Assembly (NCBI RefSeq): GCF_000938255.1
Contig: NZ_JYMR01000052.1
Location: 434,001-498,000, forward strand
Reading direction: 5' to 3'
DNA from: Bradyrhizobium sp. LTSP849
Lineage (GTDB): Bacteria > Pseudomonadota > Alphaproteobacteria > Rhizobiales > Xanthobacteraceae
DNA length: 64,000 nucleotides
The translations under genes and the position numbers were made by a program. Position 1 is the stretch's first letter, and each line of letters opens with the position of its first letter. The notes under the pieces were generated by a model. The model did not search any database, was not told the DNA's origin, and saw nothing but the letters and a program-made list of their open reading frames with translations. This document shows, one piece after another, positions 54,990-63,900 of the stretch.

Positions 54990-55016
54990 GATCCCGTCCC
55001 TTGGGCGGGATCGTTT
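54990..55016 (+). terminator. Terminator-like hairpin after the L,D-transpeptidase gene
   Basis: GATCCCG and CGGGATC pair, with an inner CCC/GGG and one bulged T; GTTT follows. It is a plausible Rho-independent terminator with a short U-tract. Confidence 0.6.
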
Positions 55017-55214
55017 GACGTTAACCATTCTCTACCCGCACCCGGGCAGTGGGCGTTTTTTCGCCACACTCAACCGCTTAGGTTTGTATTCTGACTTGGT
55101 TTGGGGGCGGGAAGGTAAACCTCCAATTAACCTTCTCGCTTTAACAAAGCGTTCATCCTCTTTCGCGCGCTAGCGGGGTTGGCGGGAGAGTCCATTTGAA
55201 CGCTCGTCGACTGG

Positions 55215-56855
55215 GTGGGCTCATACGTGCTGGCTGGTTTCGCACGCCAATTCGCTGCGTTGTCGTTGTCCCATGCGGGAGTGAAGGTCGGATCTCGGAT
55301 CGGCCTCGCCTCGCTGGTGCTGCTTGCGGCTGCCGGCTCGGTCCATGACGCCGCGGCGCTGAACGAAACCAAGACGCTCTCGTTCCACCACACCCATTCC
55401 GGCGAAGACCTCACCGTCACGTTCAAGCGCGATGGCCGCTACGACGAAGCGGCGCTGAAGACACTCAATCACTTCCTGCGCGACTGGCGCACCCAGGACG
55501 AGACGGTGATGGACCGTCACCTCTTCGACATCCTCTGGGAAGTCTATCGCGACGTCGACGGCAAGCAGCCGATCCAGATCATCTCCTCCTATCGCTCCCC
55601 CGCCACCAACGCCATGCTCCGCCGCCGCTCCTCGGGCGTGGCGCGCTTCAGCCAGCACATGCTGGGACATGCGATGGACTTCTACATTCCGAACGTGCCG
55701 CTGGAGCAGATCCGCTTCGCCGGCCTCCGGCTGCAGCGCGGCGGCGTCGGCTTCTACCCGACCTCCGGCTCGCCCTTCGTGCATCTCGATACCGGCAGCA
55801 TCCGGCACTGGCCGCGCATGACGCATGACCAGCTCGCCCGCGTGTTCCCGGACGGCCGCACCGTCCATGTCCCGACCGACGGCACGCCGCTGAAGGGTTA
55901 TGAACTCGCCAAGGCCGACATCGAGCGGCGCGGCGATGGCGATGGCGCCGCAACCGTCGGCAAGCCGAGCTTCCTCGCCGCGTTGTTCAAGGGCAAGTCG
56001 GCGCCCACCGCCAGCAGCAGCGACGAGGATGACGAGGGCGCACCTGCCGTGGCCGAGAAGCCGGCGGCGCCCGTCGTGGTCGCAGCCGCCGCAAAACCCG
56101 CCGATCCGGTCCCGACGCCGCGCGCCAAGCCGCAAGTCGCCGCCACGTTCCAGCTCGCGTCCGCCGACATGCAGATGGTTGCGCCGCCCAAGCCAAAGCC
56201 TGCTCCTGTGGCTGACAAGCCGGCTGCCGGCAAATCTGCCGACAACAAGCCCGAGACCCCGGCCGACATCATCAATGCTCGTGGCTTCTGGGATGCCCCG
56301 GCCACGCCGCAGCAGGCGACGCCGGCCCAGGTCGCAGCCCTGAGGGCGCGCCAGGCGCTCGCAGCCGCCACCGATCCGCAGCCGACCGCGAGCGTTTCCA
56401 ATGCGGCCTACCAGGCGCTGGCCTACGCACCGGCTGCCGCCTCGCCGGTTGACCGCGCCAATGTCGTCGCCGCCTCCGCGCCGATCCCGCGCGCAGCGCG
56501 GCCTGTGTCTGCAGCGCGCAATTCGGCGCCGGCCACCGAGATCAACACGGTGGTCGCCAAGAGCACCGACGGCATGGTCGCGACCGCAACCCGGCTCTCC
56601 GCGGCCAAGGGCGAGAGCATCTGGCTCAAGATCGTGATGCTGTCGCCGAGCGCCAGCCGCGCGATGTCGGTCACGCTGATGGGCGAGCTCGATATGGCGG
56701 CGATGCGCGCCTATTTCGTCAAGCCGCAGACCGTCGTCGCGATGGGCTTTGCCGACGATCCGATGCAGGGCCTGTCCTGCGACAGTTTTTCGGGCAGCGC
56801 CACCGCCAAGCTCGAGACGACGTCCTTCGTCGTGCGCACCGCCGCGCTGCGCTGA
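55215..56855 (+). CDS. DUF882 (M15-type) peptidoglycan peptidase
   Basis: A 546-residue protein. An N-terminal hydrophobic segment (about 25-45, RIGLASLVLLAAAGSV) leads to the DUF882/peptidase M15 domain (about 55-200). Zinc ligands are seen in ARFSQHMLGHAMDFYIP (His and Asp) and SPFVHLDTGSIRHW (His). The C-terminal 300 residues are Ala/Pro-rich with no clear domain, except a conserved-looking end (MLSPSASRAMSVTLMGELDM; FVKPQTVVAMGFADDP). The start GTG 55215 is uncertain; internal starts exist. It follows the L,D-transpeptidase gene, which also acts on the cell wall. Confidence 0.88.
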   Translation: MGSYVLAGFARQFAALSLSHAGVKVGSRIGLASLVLLAAAGSVHDAAALNETKTLSFHHTHSGEDLTVTFKRDGRYDEAALKTLNHFLRDWRTQDETVMDRHLFDILWEVYRDVDGKQPIQIISSYRSPATNAMLRRRSSGVARFSQHMLGHAMDFYIPNVPLEQIRFAGLRLQRGGVGFYPTSGSPFVHLDTGSIRHWPRMTHDQLARVFPDGRTVHVPTDGTPLKGYELAKADIERRGDGDGAATVGKPSFLAALFKGKSAPTASSSDEDDEGAPAVAEKPAAPVVVAAAAKPADPVPTPRAKPQVAATFQLASADMQMVAPPKPKPAPVADKPAAGKSADNKPETPADIINARGFWDAPATPQQATPAQVAALRARQALAAATDPQPTASVSNAAYQALAYAPAAASPVDRANVVAASAPIPRAARPVSAARNSAPATEINTVVAKSTDGMVATATRLSAAKGESIWLKIVMLSPSASRAMSVTLMGELDMAAMRAYFVKPQTVVAMGFADDPMQGLSCDSFSGSATAKLETTSFVVRTAALR

Positions 56856-56870
56856 CGTCTTCAAGCGCTG

Positions 56871-57290
56871 CTAGCGTTTCCGCCGCCGATCCAGATGATA
56901 CGTCAGCGCCAGCGACAGGCAGACCGTGAGCTCCTGCTTCGGCAGCGCGCCGGCGACGCTCAGCAATAACGCCCGTGTCTGCCGATATTCGAACTGATCG
57001 GGAAAGCGCTCGCGAAAAGTGTCGACCAGCGTCGTCTTGCAGTTGAACAGGATGGCGGGGTGCTCGCTGTCCTTCACGCGCCCGAGCCGGATCGTGGAGC
57101 CACTGCCGGTCTCATCGGTGAGATAAGCAGGCTCGCCCCATTTCAGGGTTTCGGTGAGCCGGCCGACCTTGTCATGCGCAGCCGCCGTCGCGAAGATCAG
57201 CGCACGCACCTGAAGCAGCCGCTTGCCGATCGGCGCCGGAAGAGCGTCGAAGGCACGGCTCACCTCGCGCGGTAGCTGCGGCGCAGTCAC
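56871..57290 (-). CDS. DUF1801-domain protein
   Basis: A 139-residue protein similar to DUF1801 (YdhG-like) proteins. KLTETLKWGEPAYLTDETGS and GSTIRLGRVKDSEHPAILFN are the diagnostic segments, the first (LKWGxP) being the best-known family signature. The function is unknown. The gene converges with the DUF882 gene, 15 bp apart. There is no operon partner. Confidence 0.8.
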   Translation of the reverse strand: MTAPQLPREVSRAFDALPAPIGKRLLQVRALIFATAAAHDKVGRLTETLKWGEPAYLTDETGSGSTIRLGRVKDSEHPAILFNCKTTLVDTFRERFPDQFEYRQTRALLLSVAGALPKQELTVCLSLALTYHLDRRRKR

Positions 57291-57352
57291 GACGTCTCTC
57301 CCGACTCAAACTCTGGCTCGTCCTGGCTTTCGCCAGGACGACAGCACTGGCC

Positions 57353-57625
57353 TCAGATCATTCCCAGCGCCTGCATGTAGGTCTCGAGAATCGTCTCGGC
57401 CTCGGCACGCTCGTTGGGGTCCTGCTTGCGCATGCGCACGATGGTGCGCAGCGCCTTGACGTCGTAGCCGTTACCCTTGGCTTCCGCGAAGACGTCGCGG
57501 ATGTCGTCGGAAATCGCCTTCTTCTCTTCCTCTAGCCGCTCGATGCGCTCGATAATGGATTTGAGCTGGTCCTTGGCAAATTTCGTCGCGGGCTCATCGT
57601 CGCGAACGGCGGCGGAGGTGGCCAT
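57353..57625 (-). CDS. gapR: GapR nucleoid-associated protein (DUF2312)
   Basis: A 90-residue coiled-coil protein: TKFAKDQLKSIIERIERLEE, then EKKAISDDIRDVFAEAKGNG and YDVKALRTIVRMRKQDPNER. This is the whole DUF2312 domain, which in Caulobacter is GapR, a protein that clamps overtwisted DNA ahead of replication and transcription. ATG 57625 is used; the longer frame has a divergent leader. The gene is on its own. Confidence 0.94.
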   Translation of the reverse strand: MATSAAVRDDEPATKFAKDQLKSIIERIERLEEEKKAISDDIRDVFAEAKGNGYDVKALRTIVRMRKQDPNERAEAETILETYMQALGMI

Positions 57626-57824
57626 CTTGGTACTCCCAATGGAACTGGCAAAACGAGGTGACGCCGGCATCCTCACCGCGCGTGCTGCCTGACCCTTAGG
57701 GTTGGCAGCCTCCGCGTTCAAGGCAACATCGCGCTCGTCCACAGCGCGCCCACACCTTCCTGCGGCGGAGCAAAGAAAGCTGTTGTGTGGTGCGACTCAG
57801 GGCTCGCGCCGAAGGCCGAGCCGT

Positions 57825-58127
57825 TTAGTGCCCTGGATGGACCTTCTTCATCGCTTCAAGCTGCTCGGCCGTTGCCGTACCCTGATGTTTCGCCTTCCAC
57901 GTCTCGTAGGGCATGCCGTAGATGTCCTCACGGCTCTCGTCCTTGCTCAGCGCGACGCCTTGCGCGTCGGCGGCGTCCTTGAGCCAGTTGGACAGGCAGT
58001 TGCGGCAGAAGCCGGCCAGATTCATCAGATCGATGTTCTGGACGTCGGTGCGCGTCCGCAGATGCTCGACCAGGCGCCGGAAAGCGGCCGCCTCGAGCTC
58101 CGTTCTGGTTTTGTCGTCGATTGCCAT
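57825..58127 (-). CDS. DUF1244-domain protein
   Basis: A 100-residue cytosolic protein. AAFRRLVEHLRTRTDVQNID and LMNLAGFCRNCLSNWLKDAA, then GMPYETWKAKHQGTATAEQ, are the DUF1244 signature. Two Cys in FCRNCL are conserved in the family and could bind a metal. The function is unknown. It lies 199 bp from gapR on the same strand. Confidence 0.88.
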   Translation of the reverse strand: MAIDDKTRTELEAAAFRRLVEHLRTRTDVQNIDLMNLAGFCRNCLSNWLKDAADAQGVALSKDESREDIYGMPYETWKAKHQGTATAEQLEAMKKVHPGH

Positions 58128-58291
58128 AGCTGGACCCCTTGGCTCAGACCCGATGTCACCCTTACGGGATCAGGTGGGGTCCCGTCACAGATTTTGCCAT
58201 ATCGCAGCGCAAACGGAGTCGAGGCCGGCCCGGACCGGTTCCGCTGCCCTCTACGCCAAATCGTCAATGATCTGATATAGCTTCCGCGACA

Positions 58292-58876
58292 ATGATCGCC
58301 GAATCTCCCCGCCTCGCCCTCCGCCTGCTTGCCCGGTTCGCCCCGGTGCTGGTGGTTGCCCTGTTCTGTCTCTCGAGCAGCCCCGCCGCCGCGGACTTCC
58401 GCCTCTGCAACAACACCTCGAGCAGGGTCGGCATCGCGCTCGGCTACAAGGACGCCGAAGGCTGGACCACCGAGGGCTGGTGGAACATCTCGTCCCGCTC
58501 CTGCGAGACGCTGCTCAGGGGCACGCTGGTCGCCCGCTACTATTACATCTACGCGATCGACTATGACCGCGGCGGTGAATGGTCCGGGCAGGCCTTCATG
58601 TGCTCGCGCGACAAGGAATTCACGATCCGCGGCACCGAGGACTGCCTGGCGCGCGGCTATGACCGGACCGGCTATTTCGAGGTCGATACCGGCGAGCAGC
58701 GGGCCTGGACGGTCCAGCTCACCGACGCCAACGAGCAACCCGCGCAGTCGCGCGTGCCCGGCATGCCCGGCCCGGTTGGCCCGGGTGGCGGCGTTCCGGG
58801 TTTGCCCAATGGCCCGCCCGGTGCTACGCCCCCGGGCTCGCCCGGCCTGCCACCCCCGCCTGGAAATAAGCCATGA
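58292..58876 (+). CDS. DUF1036-domain secreted protein
   Basis: A 194-residue exported protein. The signal peptide is about residues 1-33 (SSPAAAD). The DUF1036 domain follows: FRLCNNTSSRVGIALGYKDA, EGWTTEGWWNISSRSCETLL and YYYIYAIDYDRGGEWSGQAF. The last 45 residues are Gly/Pro-rich, probably disordered. The function is unknown. Its stop overlaps the pyk start by 4 bp, so translation of both is coupled; this is a constant neighbour of pyk in many rhizobia as far as I recall. Confidence 0.9.
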   Translation: MIAESPRLALRLLARFAPVLVVALFCLSSSPAAADFRLCNNTSSRVGIALGYKDAEGWTTEGWWNISSRSCETLLRGTLVARYYYIYAIDYDRGGEWSGQAFMCSRDKEFTIRGTEDCLARGYDRTGYFEVDTGEQRAWTVQLTDANEQPAQSRVPGMPGPVGPGGGVPGLPNGPPGATPPGSPGLPPPPGNKP

Positions 58877-60309
58877 GGCGCCTTCGCCGTATCAAGATTC
58901 TCGCGACCCTGGGACCCGCTTCTTCAGATCTCGCGATGATCCGCCGCCTGTTCGAGGCCGGCGCCGATCTGTTCCGCATCAACATGAGCCACACCCCGCA
59001 TGACAAGATGCGGGAGCTGGTGGCGACGATCCGCAATGTCGAGAGCAGCTACGGCCGCCCGATCGGTATTCTGGTCGATCTCCAGGGGCCGAAGCTTCGG
59101 CTTGGCGCCTTCGCGGAAGGCGCGGTCCAGCTCCAGAACGGCCAGTCCTTTACGCTCGATTCCGACAAGACGCCGGGCGACGCCACCCGCGTCAATCTCC
59201 CGCATCCGGAGATTTTGGCCGCGCTGCGGCCCGGCCATGCGCTGCTGCTCGACGACGGCAAGGTGCGGCTGATTGCGGAAGAGACCACGAAAGAGCATGC
59301 GGTCACCCGTGTCGTGGTCGGCGGCAGGATGTCCGACCGCAAGGGCGTCAGCCTGCCGGACACGGATCTGCCGGTCTCGGCGATGACGCCGAAGGACCGC
59401 GCCGACCTCGAGGCCGCGCTGGTCACCGGCGTCGACTGGATCGCGCTGTCCTTCGTGCAGCGCGCCGACGACGTCATCGAAGCCAAGAAGATCATCCGCG
59501 GCCGCGCCGCGGTGATGGCCAAGATCGAGAAGCCGCAGGCCATCGATCGCCTCGCCGAGATCATCGAGGCCTCCGACGCGCTGATGGTGGCGCGCGGCGA
59601 CCTTGGCGTCGAGATGCCGCTGGAGCGCGTACCGAGCCTTCAGAAGCAGATGACGCGGATGGCGCGCCGCGCCGGCAAGCCGGTGGTGATCGCAACCCAG
59701 ATGCTGGAATCGATGATCCAGTCGCCGGTGCCGACCCGCGCCGAAGTCTCCGACGTCGCCACCGCCGTCTATGAAGGCGCCGACGCCATCATGCTGTCGG
59801 CGGAATCGGCAGCCGGCAAATTCCCGGTCGAGGCAGTCTCGACCATGAACCGTATTGGCGAAGAAGTGGAGCGCGACCCGATTTATCGGGACGTCATCAT
59901 GGCACAGCGCCCCGCGCCGGAATCCACCGCCGGCGATGCCATCGCGGACGCCGCGCGGCAGATCGCCGAGACGCTCGACCTGCCCGCTTTGATCTGCTGG
60001 ACCAGCTCGGGCTCGACCGCGGCGCGCGTGGCGCGCGAGCGGCCGAAGCCGCCGATCGTGGCGATCACGCCGAACATCACCGCCGGACGCCGGCTCGCGG
60101 TGGTCTGGGGCGTGCATTGCGTGGTGGCCGAAGATGCGCGCGACCAGGACGACATGGTGAGCCGCGCCGGCCAGATCGCATTCCGCGACGGCTTCGTCCG
60201 CGCCGGCCAGCGCGTGATCATCGTCGCCGGCGTGCCGCTCGGCATCCCCGGCACCACCAACATGGTGCGCATCGCCTCCGTCGGCCCCGAGGGCAACCCG
60301 GATATCTGA
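58873..60309 (+). CDS. pyk: Pyruvate kinase
   Basis: A 478-residue glycolytic enzyme that makes ATP and pyruvate from phosphoenolpyruvate. The N-terminal KILATLGPASSDLAMIRRLF, the active-site MAKIEKPQAIDRLAEIIEAS and ALMVARGDLGVEMPLERVPS, and ATQMLESMIQSPVPTRAEVS (K+ and Mg2+ sites) are intact. The C-terminal regulatory domain is present. It starts at ATG 58873, overlapping the DUF1036 gene. Confidence 0.96.
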   Translation: MRRLRRIKILATLGPASSDLAMIRRLFEAGADLFRINMSHTPHDKMRELVATIRNVESSYGRPIGILVDLQGPKLRLGAFAEGAVQLQNGQSFTLDSDKTPGDATRVNLPHPEILAALRPGHALLLDDGKVRLIAEETTKEHAVTRVVVGGRMSDRKGVSLPDTDLPVSAMTPKDRADLEAALVTGVDWIALSFVQRADDVIEAKKIIRGRAAVMAKIEKPQAIDRLAEIIEASDALMVARGDLGVEMPLERVPSLQKQMTRMARRAGKPVVIATQMLESMIQSPVPTRAEVSDVATAVYEGADAIMLSAESAAGKFPVEAVSTMNRIGEEVERDPIYRDVIMAQRPAPESTAGDAIADAARQIAETLDLPALICWTSSGSTAARVARERPKPPIVAITPNITAGRRLAVVWGVHCVVAEDARDQDDMVSRAGQIAFRDGFVRAGQRVIIVAGVPLGIPGTTNMVRIASVGPEGNPDI

Positions 60310-60319
60310 TCTCCCGCGA

Positions 60320-60520
60320 GGCCCTTCGACAAAAAAGTCGAAAACAACCCCATGCACAGTAGCCGCGGCCTGCGGGATCAATGACTTACGCGAGTGACGG
60401 TGCCGTTTGACTCGTCGGGCAAAACAGGGGCATTGTATCATCTTCGGAAAATCCGTCGGAAGTGTTGCCGGGGCTGCCCATGTCGGACCGCTAGTCCTGG
60501 CGTCGCCCGAGCACAGAGCA
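60320..60520. repeat. Candidate dispersed repeat after pyk
   Basis: This noncoding stretch starts with the hairpin TTCGAC/GTCGAA at 60325-60342 and contains GTCGGGCAAAACAGGGGCAT near 60415. I recognise this wording from intergenic DNA of other Bradyrhizobium genomes, but this is memory and not a search. There is no second copy in this window. Confidence 0.35.
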
Positions 60521-60779
60521 CTTTCTGTCATCCGCCTGTAGCGATCGGAGCCTGCGCGATATCCCAAGCTTGGGGCCACAAGCGAAACGCCTTCGCTGCC
60601 TTCAGCTCGCTTGATCGCCAAACCGACGGATCTTCACTTTTGCTACCACAGGTCATCCTAAAAATGAGCCTGTCACTGCAATTACCGTGTCTCACTTACG
60701 GGGTGCAGTCCAACTGCTTGTCCCCGCATTAATTGCAGAGCTTTGCAGCAATTTACAGAGGTCACAGTTACTTCAGATT
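60521..60779. other. Low-GC intergenic stretch
   Basis: The rest of the pyk to 60780 gap is AT-richer than the surroundings (for example 60720-60780). An open frame from 60394 to 60732 is not convincing. I see no RNA gene. Confidence 0.5.
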
Positions 60780-61607
60780 CTAGGCCTGCTGAGAAGCCCC
60801 AAACGATGCAGCGATAGCGTCGAATAGCTCAATGTAAGCCCGGATTCCGAGAATACATTCGTCGGGATCAACAGATGCCCAATACAATCGGCTTCCGCAA
60901 ATGAGCCGGTCAAACGCTTCATTCCCTCCCATTTCAAAAACACATTCTGGATCACTCTCATGGAATATCCGAAAAACCAGGGGAGCTCCCACCCGCTGGG
61001 GGTCGCCGCCGAGGTCTAGGCCAACTTCGAAGATAAGGCCACAACCCAGATTCTTATGCCAACGGTTACGGCGACGCTTGAATGCGAGCGCAACACAGAA
61101 CTCATCAACAAAAGGAATGATACCCCGCTTTTTTCCGGTCCATCCTGTGGTCTGGATTCCCAGACGTGTGCACTCGCGCTTCTGTAACTCTTTTCGAAAG
61201 GCTATGTCTTTATCTCGAAACTCCCGATCGCTCCATGCTCTTTTGAAATGATCGAGCAAGCCTTTGATGAGAGGCCCATTCGGAACAGCGGGGTCGGCGA
61301 AATCCCTCCGAGCAAACAGATCATCCAGAAAGGCAGAGCGATATCGCGGCTCAATGAGGAATCTCCTGAGGTCCGAATGCACCTTTCCGATAGATCGCAT
61401 CGTCTCCATCGCTACCTCATCCCAATAACGATTGAGCAAATCCGCCTGGCTGGCTCCGCAGAACTCGATCATCCTGTTCTGCCAAGCGGCCGGGATCAGG
61501 AAGCCACGTGCCTCGAAGGCACGCTGAGTCGGAACCCGGCCTGGCCAGCTTCCTAAAACATCAAAAATGGGATGATCGCCCATTCGTGCGACCTCATGGA
61601 ATTGCAA
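60780..61607 (-). CDS. Orphan protein of unknown function, atypical base composition
   Basis: A 275-residue protein with no domain that I recognise. It is rich in aromatic and charged residues; segments include RMIEFCGASQADLLNRYWDE, DHFKRAWSDREFRDKDIAFR and NEAFDRLICGSRLYWASVDP. There is no signal peptide or membrane segment. Its DNA has clearly lower GC than the neighbours (28 of 60 bases in 61081-61140), suggesting horizontal gain. The frame is intact. ATG 61607 is used, with ATG 61583 (MGDHPIFD) as an alternative. It stands alone between a repeat and the TetR gene. Confidence 0.7.
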   Translation of the reverse strand: MQFHEVARMGDHPIFDVLGSWPGRVPTQRAFEARGFLIPAAWQNRMIEFCGASQADLLNRYWDEVAMETMRSIGKVHSDLRRFLIEPRYRSAFLDDLFARRDFADPAVPNGPLIKGLLDHFKRAWSDREFRDKDIAFRKELQKRECTRLGIQTTGWTGKKRGIIPFVDEFCVALAFKRRRNRWHKNLGCGLIFEVGLDLGGDPQRVGAPLVFRIFHESDPECVFEMGGNEAFDRLICGSRLYWASVDPDECILGIRAYIELFDAIAASFGASQQA

Positions 61608-61719
61608 AACGTATCAGAGGCGACAGAAAGGCGGCGCCATGCGCGGTGGATTGAGCGAACCCGTTGATACGTCGGGCCGATCAGACCGCGAGGCGCACCG
61701 GGCCTAGATCAGGCTCGGC

Positions 61720-62400
61720 TCAGGCTCCGACCAGCGCTTTCGCGGCCGGCAACAGCGTCTGCTGCACCACCAGGCCGCGGGCGCGGGCGTCCATGACGCC
61801 GACGGCGCGCAGCGCGAGCAGCGTCACGGTCTGCACGGCATCGCGCATCTTGGCGGGATCTTCGAGATTGTCGGGCGCGAGCGGCCCGACCAGCGCCTCA
61901 TGCAGCGCGCCGAGCAGCGCGGTCGCGGCGAGCGCGGTGTCCTGCGCCGGCAGATGGCCGGCGCGCACGGCGGCGTCGATCCGGCCAGCAATTTCGCCGG
62001 CAATCTCGCGCCGGCTGGCAAGCCTGGAGGCGCTGACATCGACATCGACCGGTTCGGCCAGAATGCCCCAGGCCAGCCGGCGCTGCGACAGGGTATGGAC
62101 GGCCACGGTGGTCACGGCAGCCGCCAGCGCCGAGGACGGGCCGGGCGCGGCATCGGCCGCCCGGCGGATCGCCGCGAGCTCGTCGCGGGACACCTCGGAA
62201 ATCAATTCGGAGATCAGCTCGGCCTTGGAGGGGAAGTAGCGATAGACGGTGCCGGCCGCCACACTGGCCCGGACCGCGACCGGCGCGATCTGCACCGCCG
62301 CCATCCCGCCTTCCGCCGCGGCCTCCCTCGCCGCCGCCAGAATGGCGCTGCGCCGAGCCGCAAGACGCTTAACCACTTGATGCGTCCGCCGATAGACCAT
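61720..62400 (-). CDS. TetR-family repressor
   Basis: A 226-residue regulator. The N-terminal TetR helix-turn-helix is RRSAILAAAREAAAEGGMAA, then VAVRASVAAGTVYRYFPSKA with ELISELISEV after it. The C-terminal part is an Ala-rich helical ligand/dimer domain. No target gene is adjacent on the divergent side; the membrane protein at 62549 is on the same strand and upstream. The ligand is unknown. Confidence 0.9.
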   Translation of the reverse strand: MVYRRTHQVVKRLAARRSAILAAAREAAAEGGMAAVQIAPVAVRASVAAGTVYRYFPSKAELISELISEVSRDELAAIRRAADAAPGPSSALAAAVTTVAVHTLSQRRLAWGILAEPVDVDVSASRLASRREIAGEIAGRIDAAVRAGHLPAQDTALAATALLGALHEALVGPLAPDNLEDPAKMRDAVQTVTLLALRAVGVMDARARGLVVQQTLLPAAKALVGA

Positions 62401-62548
62401 GGCGCGCTTCCTGTCCCACTCGACGCCAGTCGCACGCCCCCGCGGACCAACGCTTCGTCACCGATTTCGCCGCAAATCGTCCCGCAAGGACTGAACAACT
62501 ATTCAGGGAGGATGACAAGAAGCAAATGCGCTGACGCTGCTCTGCTGA

Positions 62549-63775
62549 TCACGCTCGTGTAGTGGCGAGCTGCATCGATGCGGCCTCGGCCGAGCGCCAC
62601 GCTGCGCAACGGCCGAGGATCAACCCGAAGACGATGAGGATCGCCGGGAAGCCCACCGGCTGACCGAGAAACAGGAAGGTCGCGAGCAGCGCGAAGACGA
62701 GGACCAGGGCCATCACCTCGTGGCGCGCGAAACCTTCGTCGAGTCCGGCGCGGATGAGAAAGGCAATCGCGATGGCCAGCACCACGAGGTCATACATGAA
62801 GAGATACGGTGTCGTGAGCAGCGTTGCCGCCGCAAGCATCGCGGCCTTCAAAGCGTAGGGCAGCCTGCTGCGCCACATCACGACCAGCACGACGGCAACC
62901 GCGGCCGTCAACACCCACTGGAATATCCACGCGAGCTGCTCGGTGCCCCCAACATAGCGCACAAACGAGAAGATGCTTTGCATCTTGAACCAGGGCGCGC
63001 GGCCTTCGGTGAGGAAGGCCTGCGAGAACATCGGAATCCAGTGGAAGAAGGCCTGCCAGCTTTCGGTACCGAAGGCCAGCCACGACACCGCAGCGATCGC
63101 GGCGGCGACGATTGCGGCGGTGACGAGCACCGTCCATTCGGCGGCAGCGATCAGGACCAGTGGAAACAGCAGTCCGTATTGCGGCTTGTAGCTCAGAAGG
63201 CCGAGACAGATTCCGGCCAGCACCGGCCGCGTCGGCAACAGATAGAGCATGCCGCCGATCAGCGACGCCGTCAGGAAACCGTTCTGCCCGACCAGGATGT
63301 TGATGAACGCCGCAGGAAATCCAATCGCAAGCACCAGGCCGGCGTTGCGCCCGATGATCGCGCGCATCACCGCGAGATAGGGCAGCATGCTGAAGGCGGC
63401 CCAGCCGATGAACGCCGCGGCATAAGGAAACTTCGCCAGGAACGATGCGACGAACAGGAAGGGCGGCGGATAGTGCCAGGCGAAATGGCCGACGAAATCC
63501 TGCTTGAGCAGGTCGAGCTCGACCTGCTTCTGGATGTCCCAATCCCAGGCCTGCGCGGGATGGCCCTCGAGCGCCAATTTTCCGGCCGCCCAGACGTTGA
63601 CGAAGTCGGTCGGGATTCCGCGTCCGTCCGCGCCGAAGATCCACACGTGAGTGAGATAGGCCGACGGAAAATATGCCAGCGTGACGATCGCCAGCACGAA
63701 GGAGATCTTGATGAGCGTCGCAGGAACCGCGCCGTGATGGCCGACGGCAGGCGGGACGGACGAGACTTCAGCCAT
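62549..63775 (-). CDS. GT87/DUF2029-like polyprenol-sugar mannosyltransferase family protein
   Basis: A 408-residue protein with ten or more membrane segments. The first is TLIKISFVLAIVTLAYFPSA. An aspartate in the first periplasmic loop region (TDFVNVWAAGKLALEGHPAQ), followed by AWDWDIQ and HYPPPFLFVASF, matches DUF2029/GT87 polytopic glycosyltransferases (C-type fold). The gene may act on envelope glycans, but the sugar is unknown. ATG 63775 is chosen; the earlier in-frame start passes through a dispersed repeat. Confidence 0.8.
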   Translation of the reverse strand: MAEVSSVPPAVGHHGAVPATLIKISFVLAIVTLAYFPSAYLTHVWIFGADGRGIPTDFVNVWAAGKLALEGHPAQAWDWDIQKQVELDLLKQDFVGHFAWHYPPPFLFVASFLAKFPYAAAFIGWAAFSMLPYLAVMRAIIGRNAGLVLAIGFPAAFINILVGQNGFLTASLIGGMLYLLPTRPVLAGICLGLLSYKPQYGLLFPLVLIAAAEWTVLVTAAIVAAAIAAVSWLAFGTESWQAFFHWIPMFSQAFLTEGRAPWFKMQSIFSFVRYVGGTEQLAWIFQWVLTAAVAVVLVVMWRSRLPYALKAAMLAAATLLTTPYLFMYDLVVLAIAIAFLIRAGLDEGFARHEVMALVLVFALLATFLFLGQPVGFPAILIVFGLILGRCAAWRSAEAASMQLATTRA

Positions 63776-63900
63776 TCGGCTTCCTTTGCGGCTTCCTTTG
63801 ACGCAACGCGGTGACGCAGGTGCATCCAAGCCGTACACCCGAGTGACTTGAAGGAGGCTTAAGCCTGATTGTCGAATGCCGCGCGCCGCTCGTTCTTTTT

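Noticed and set aside
55111..55145. TTAA...TTAA pair resembling a CtrA site upstream of the DUF882 gene
   Set aside because: The spacing between the two TTAA boxes is about 10 bases, not the 7 needed for a CtrA site.
55221..56864. A 547-codon open frame antisense to the DUF882 gene, and similar frames at 52922-54193 and 40953-43070
   Set aside because: All are shadows of real genes with intact motifs on the other strand.
58924..60621. A 565-codon open frame antisense to pyruvate kinase
   Set aside because: The pyk frame has all catalytic motifs; the antisense translation is His/Arg/Asp-rich noise.
60394..60732. A 112-codon open frame after pyk
   Set aside because: It overlaps the candidate dispersed repeat, has no ribosome-binding site and no recognisable protein features.
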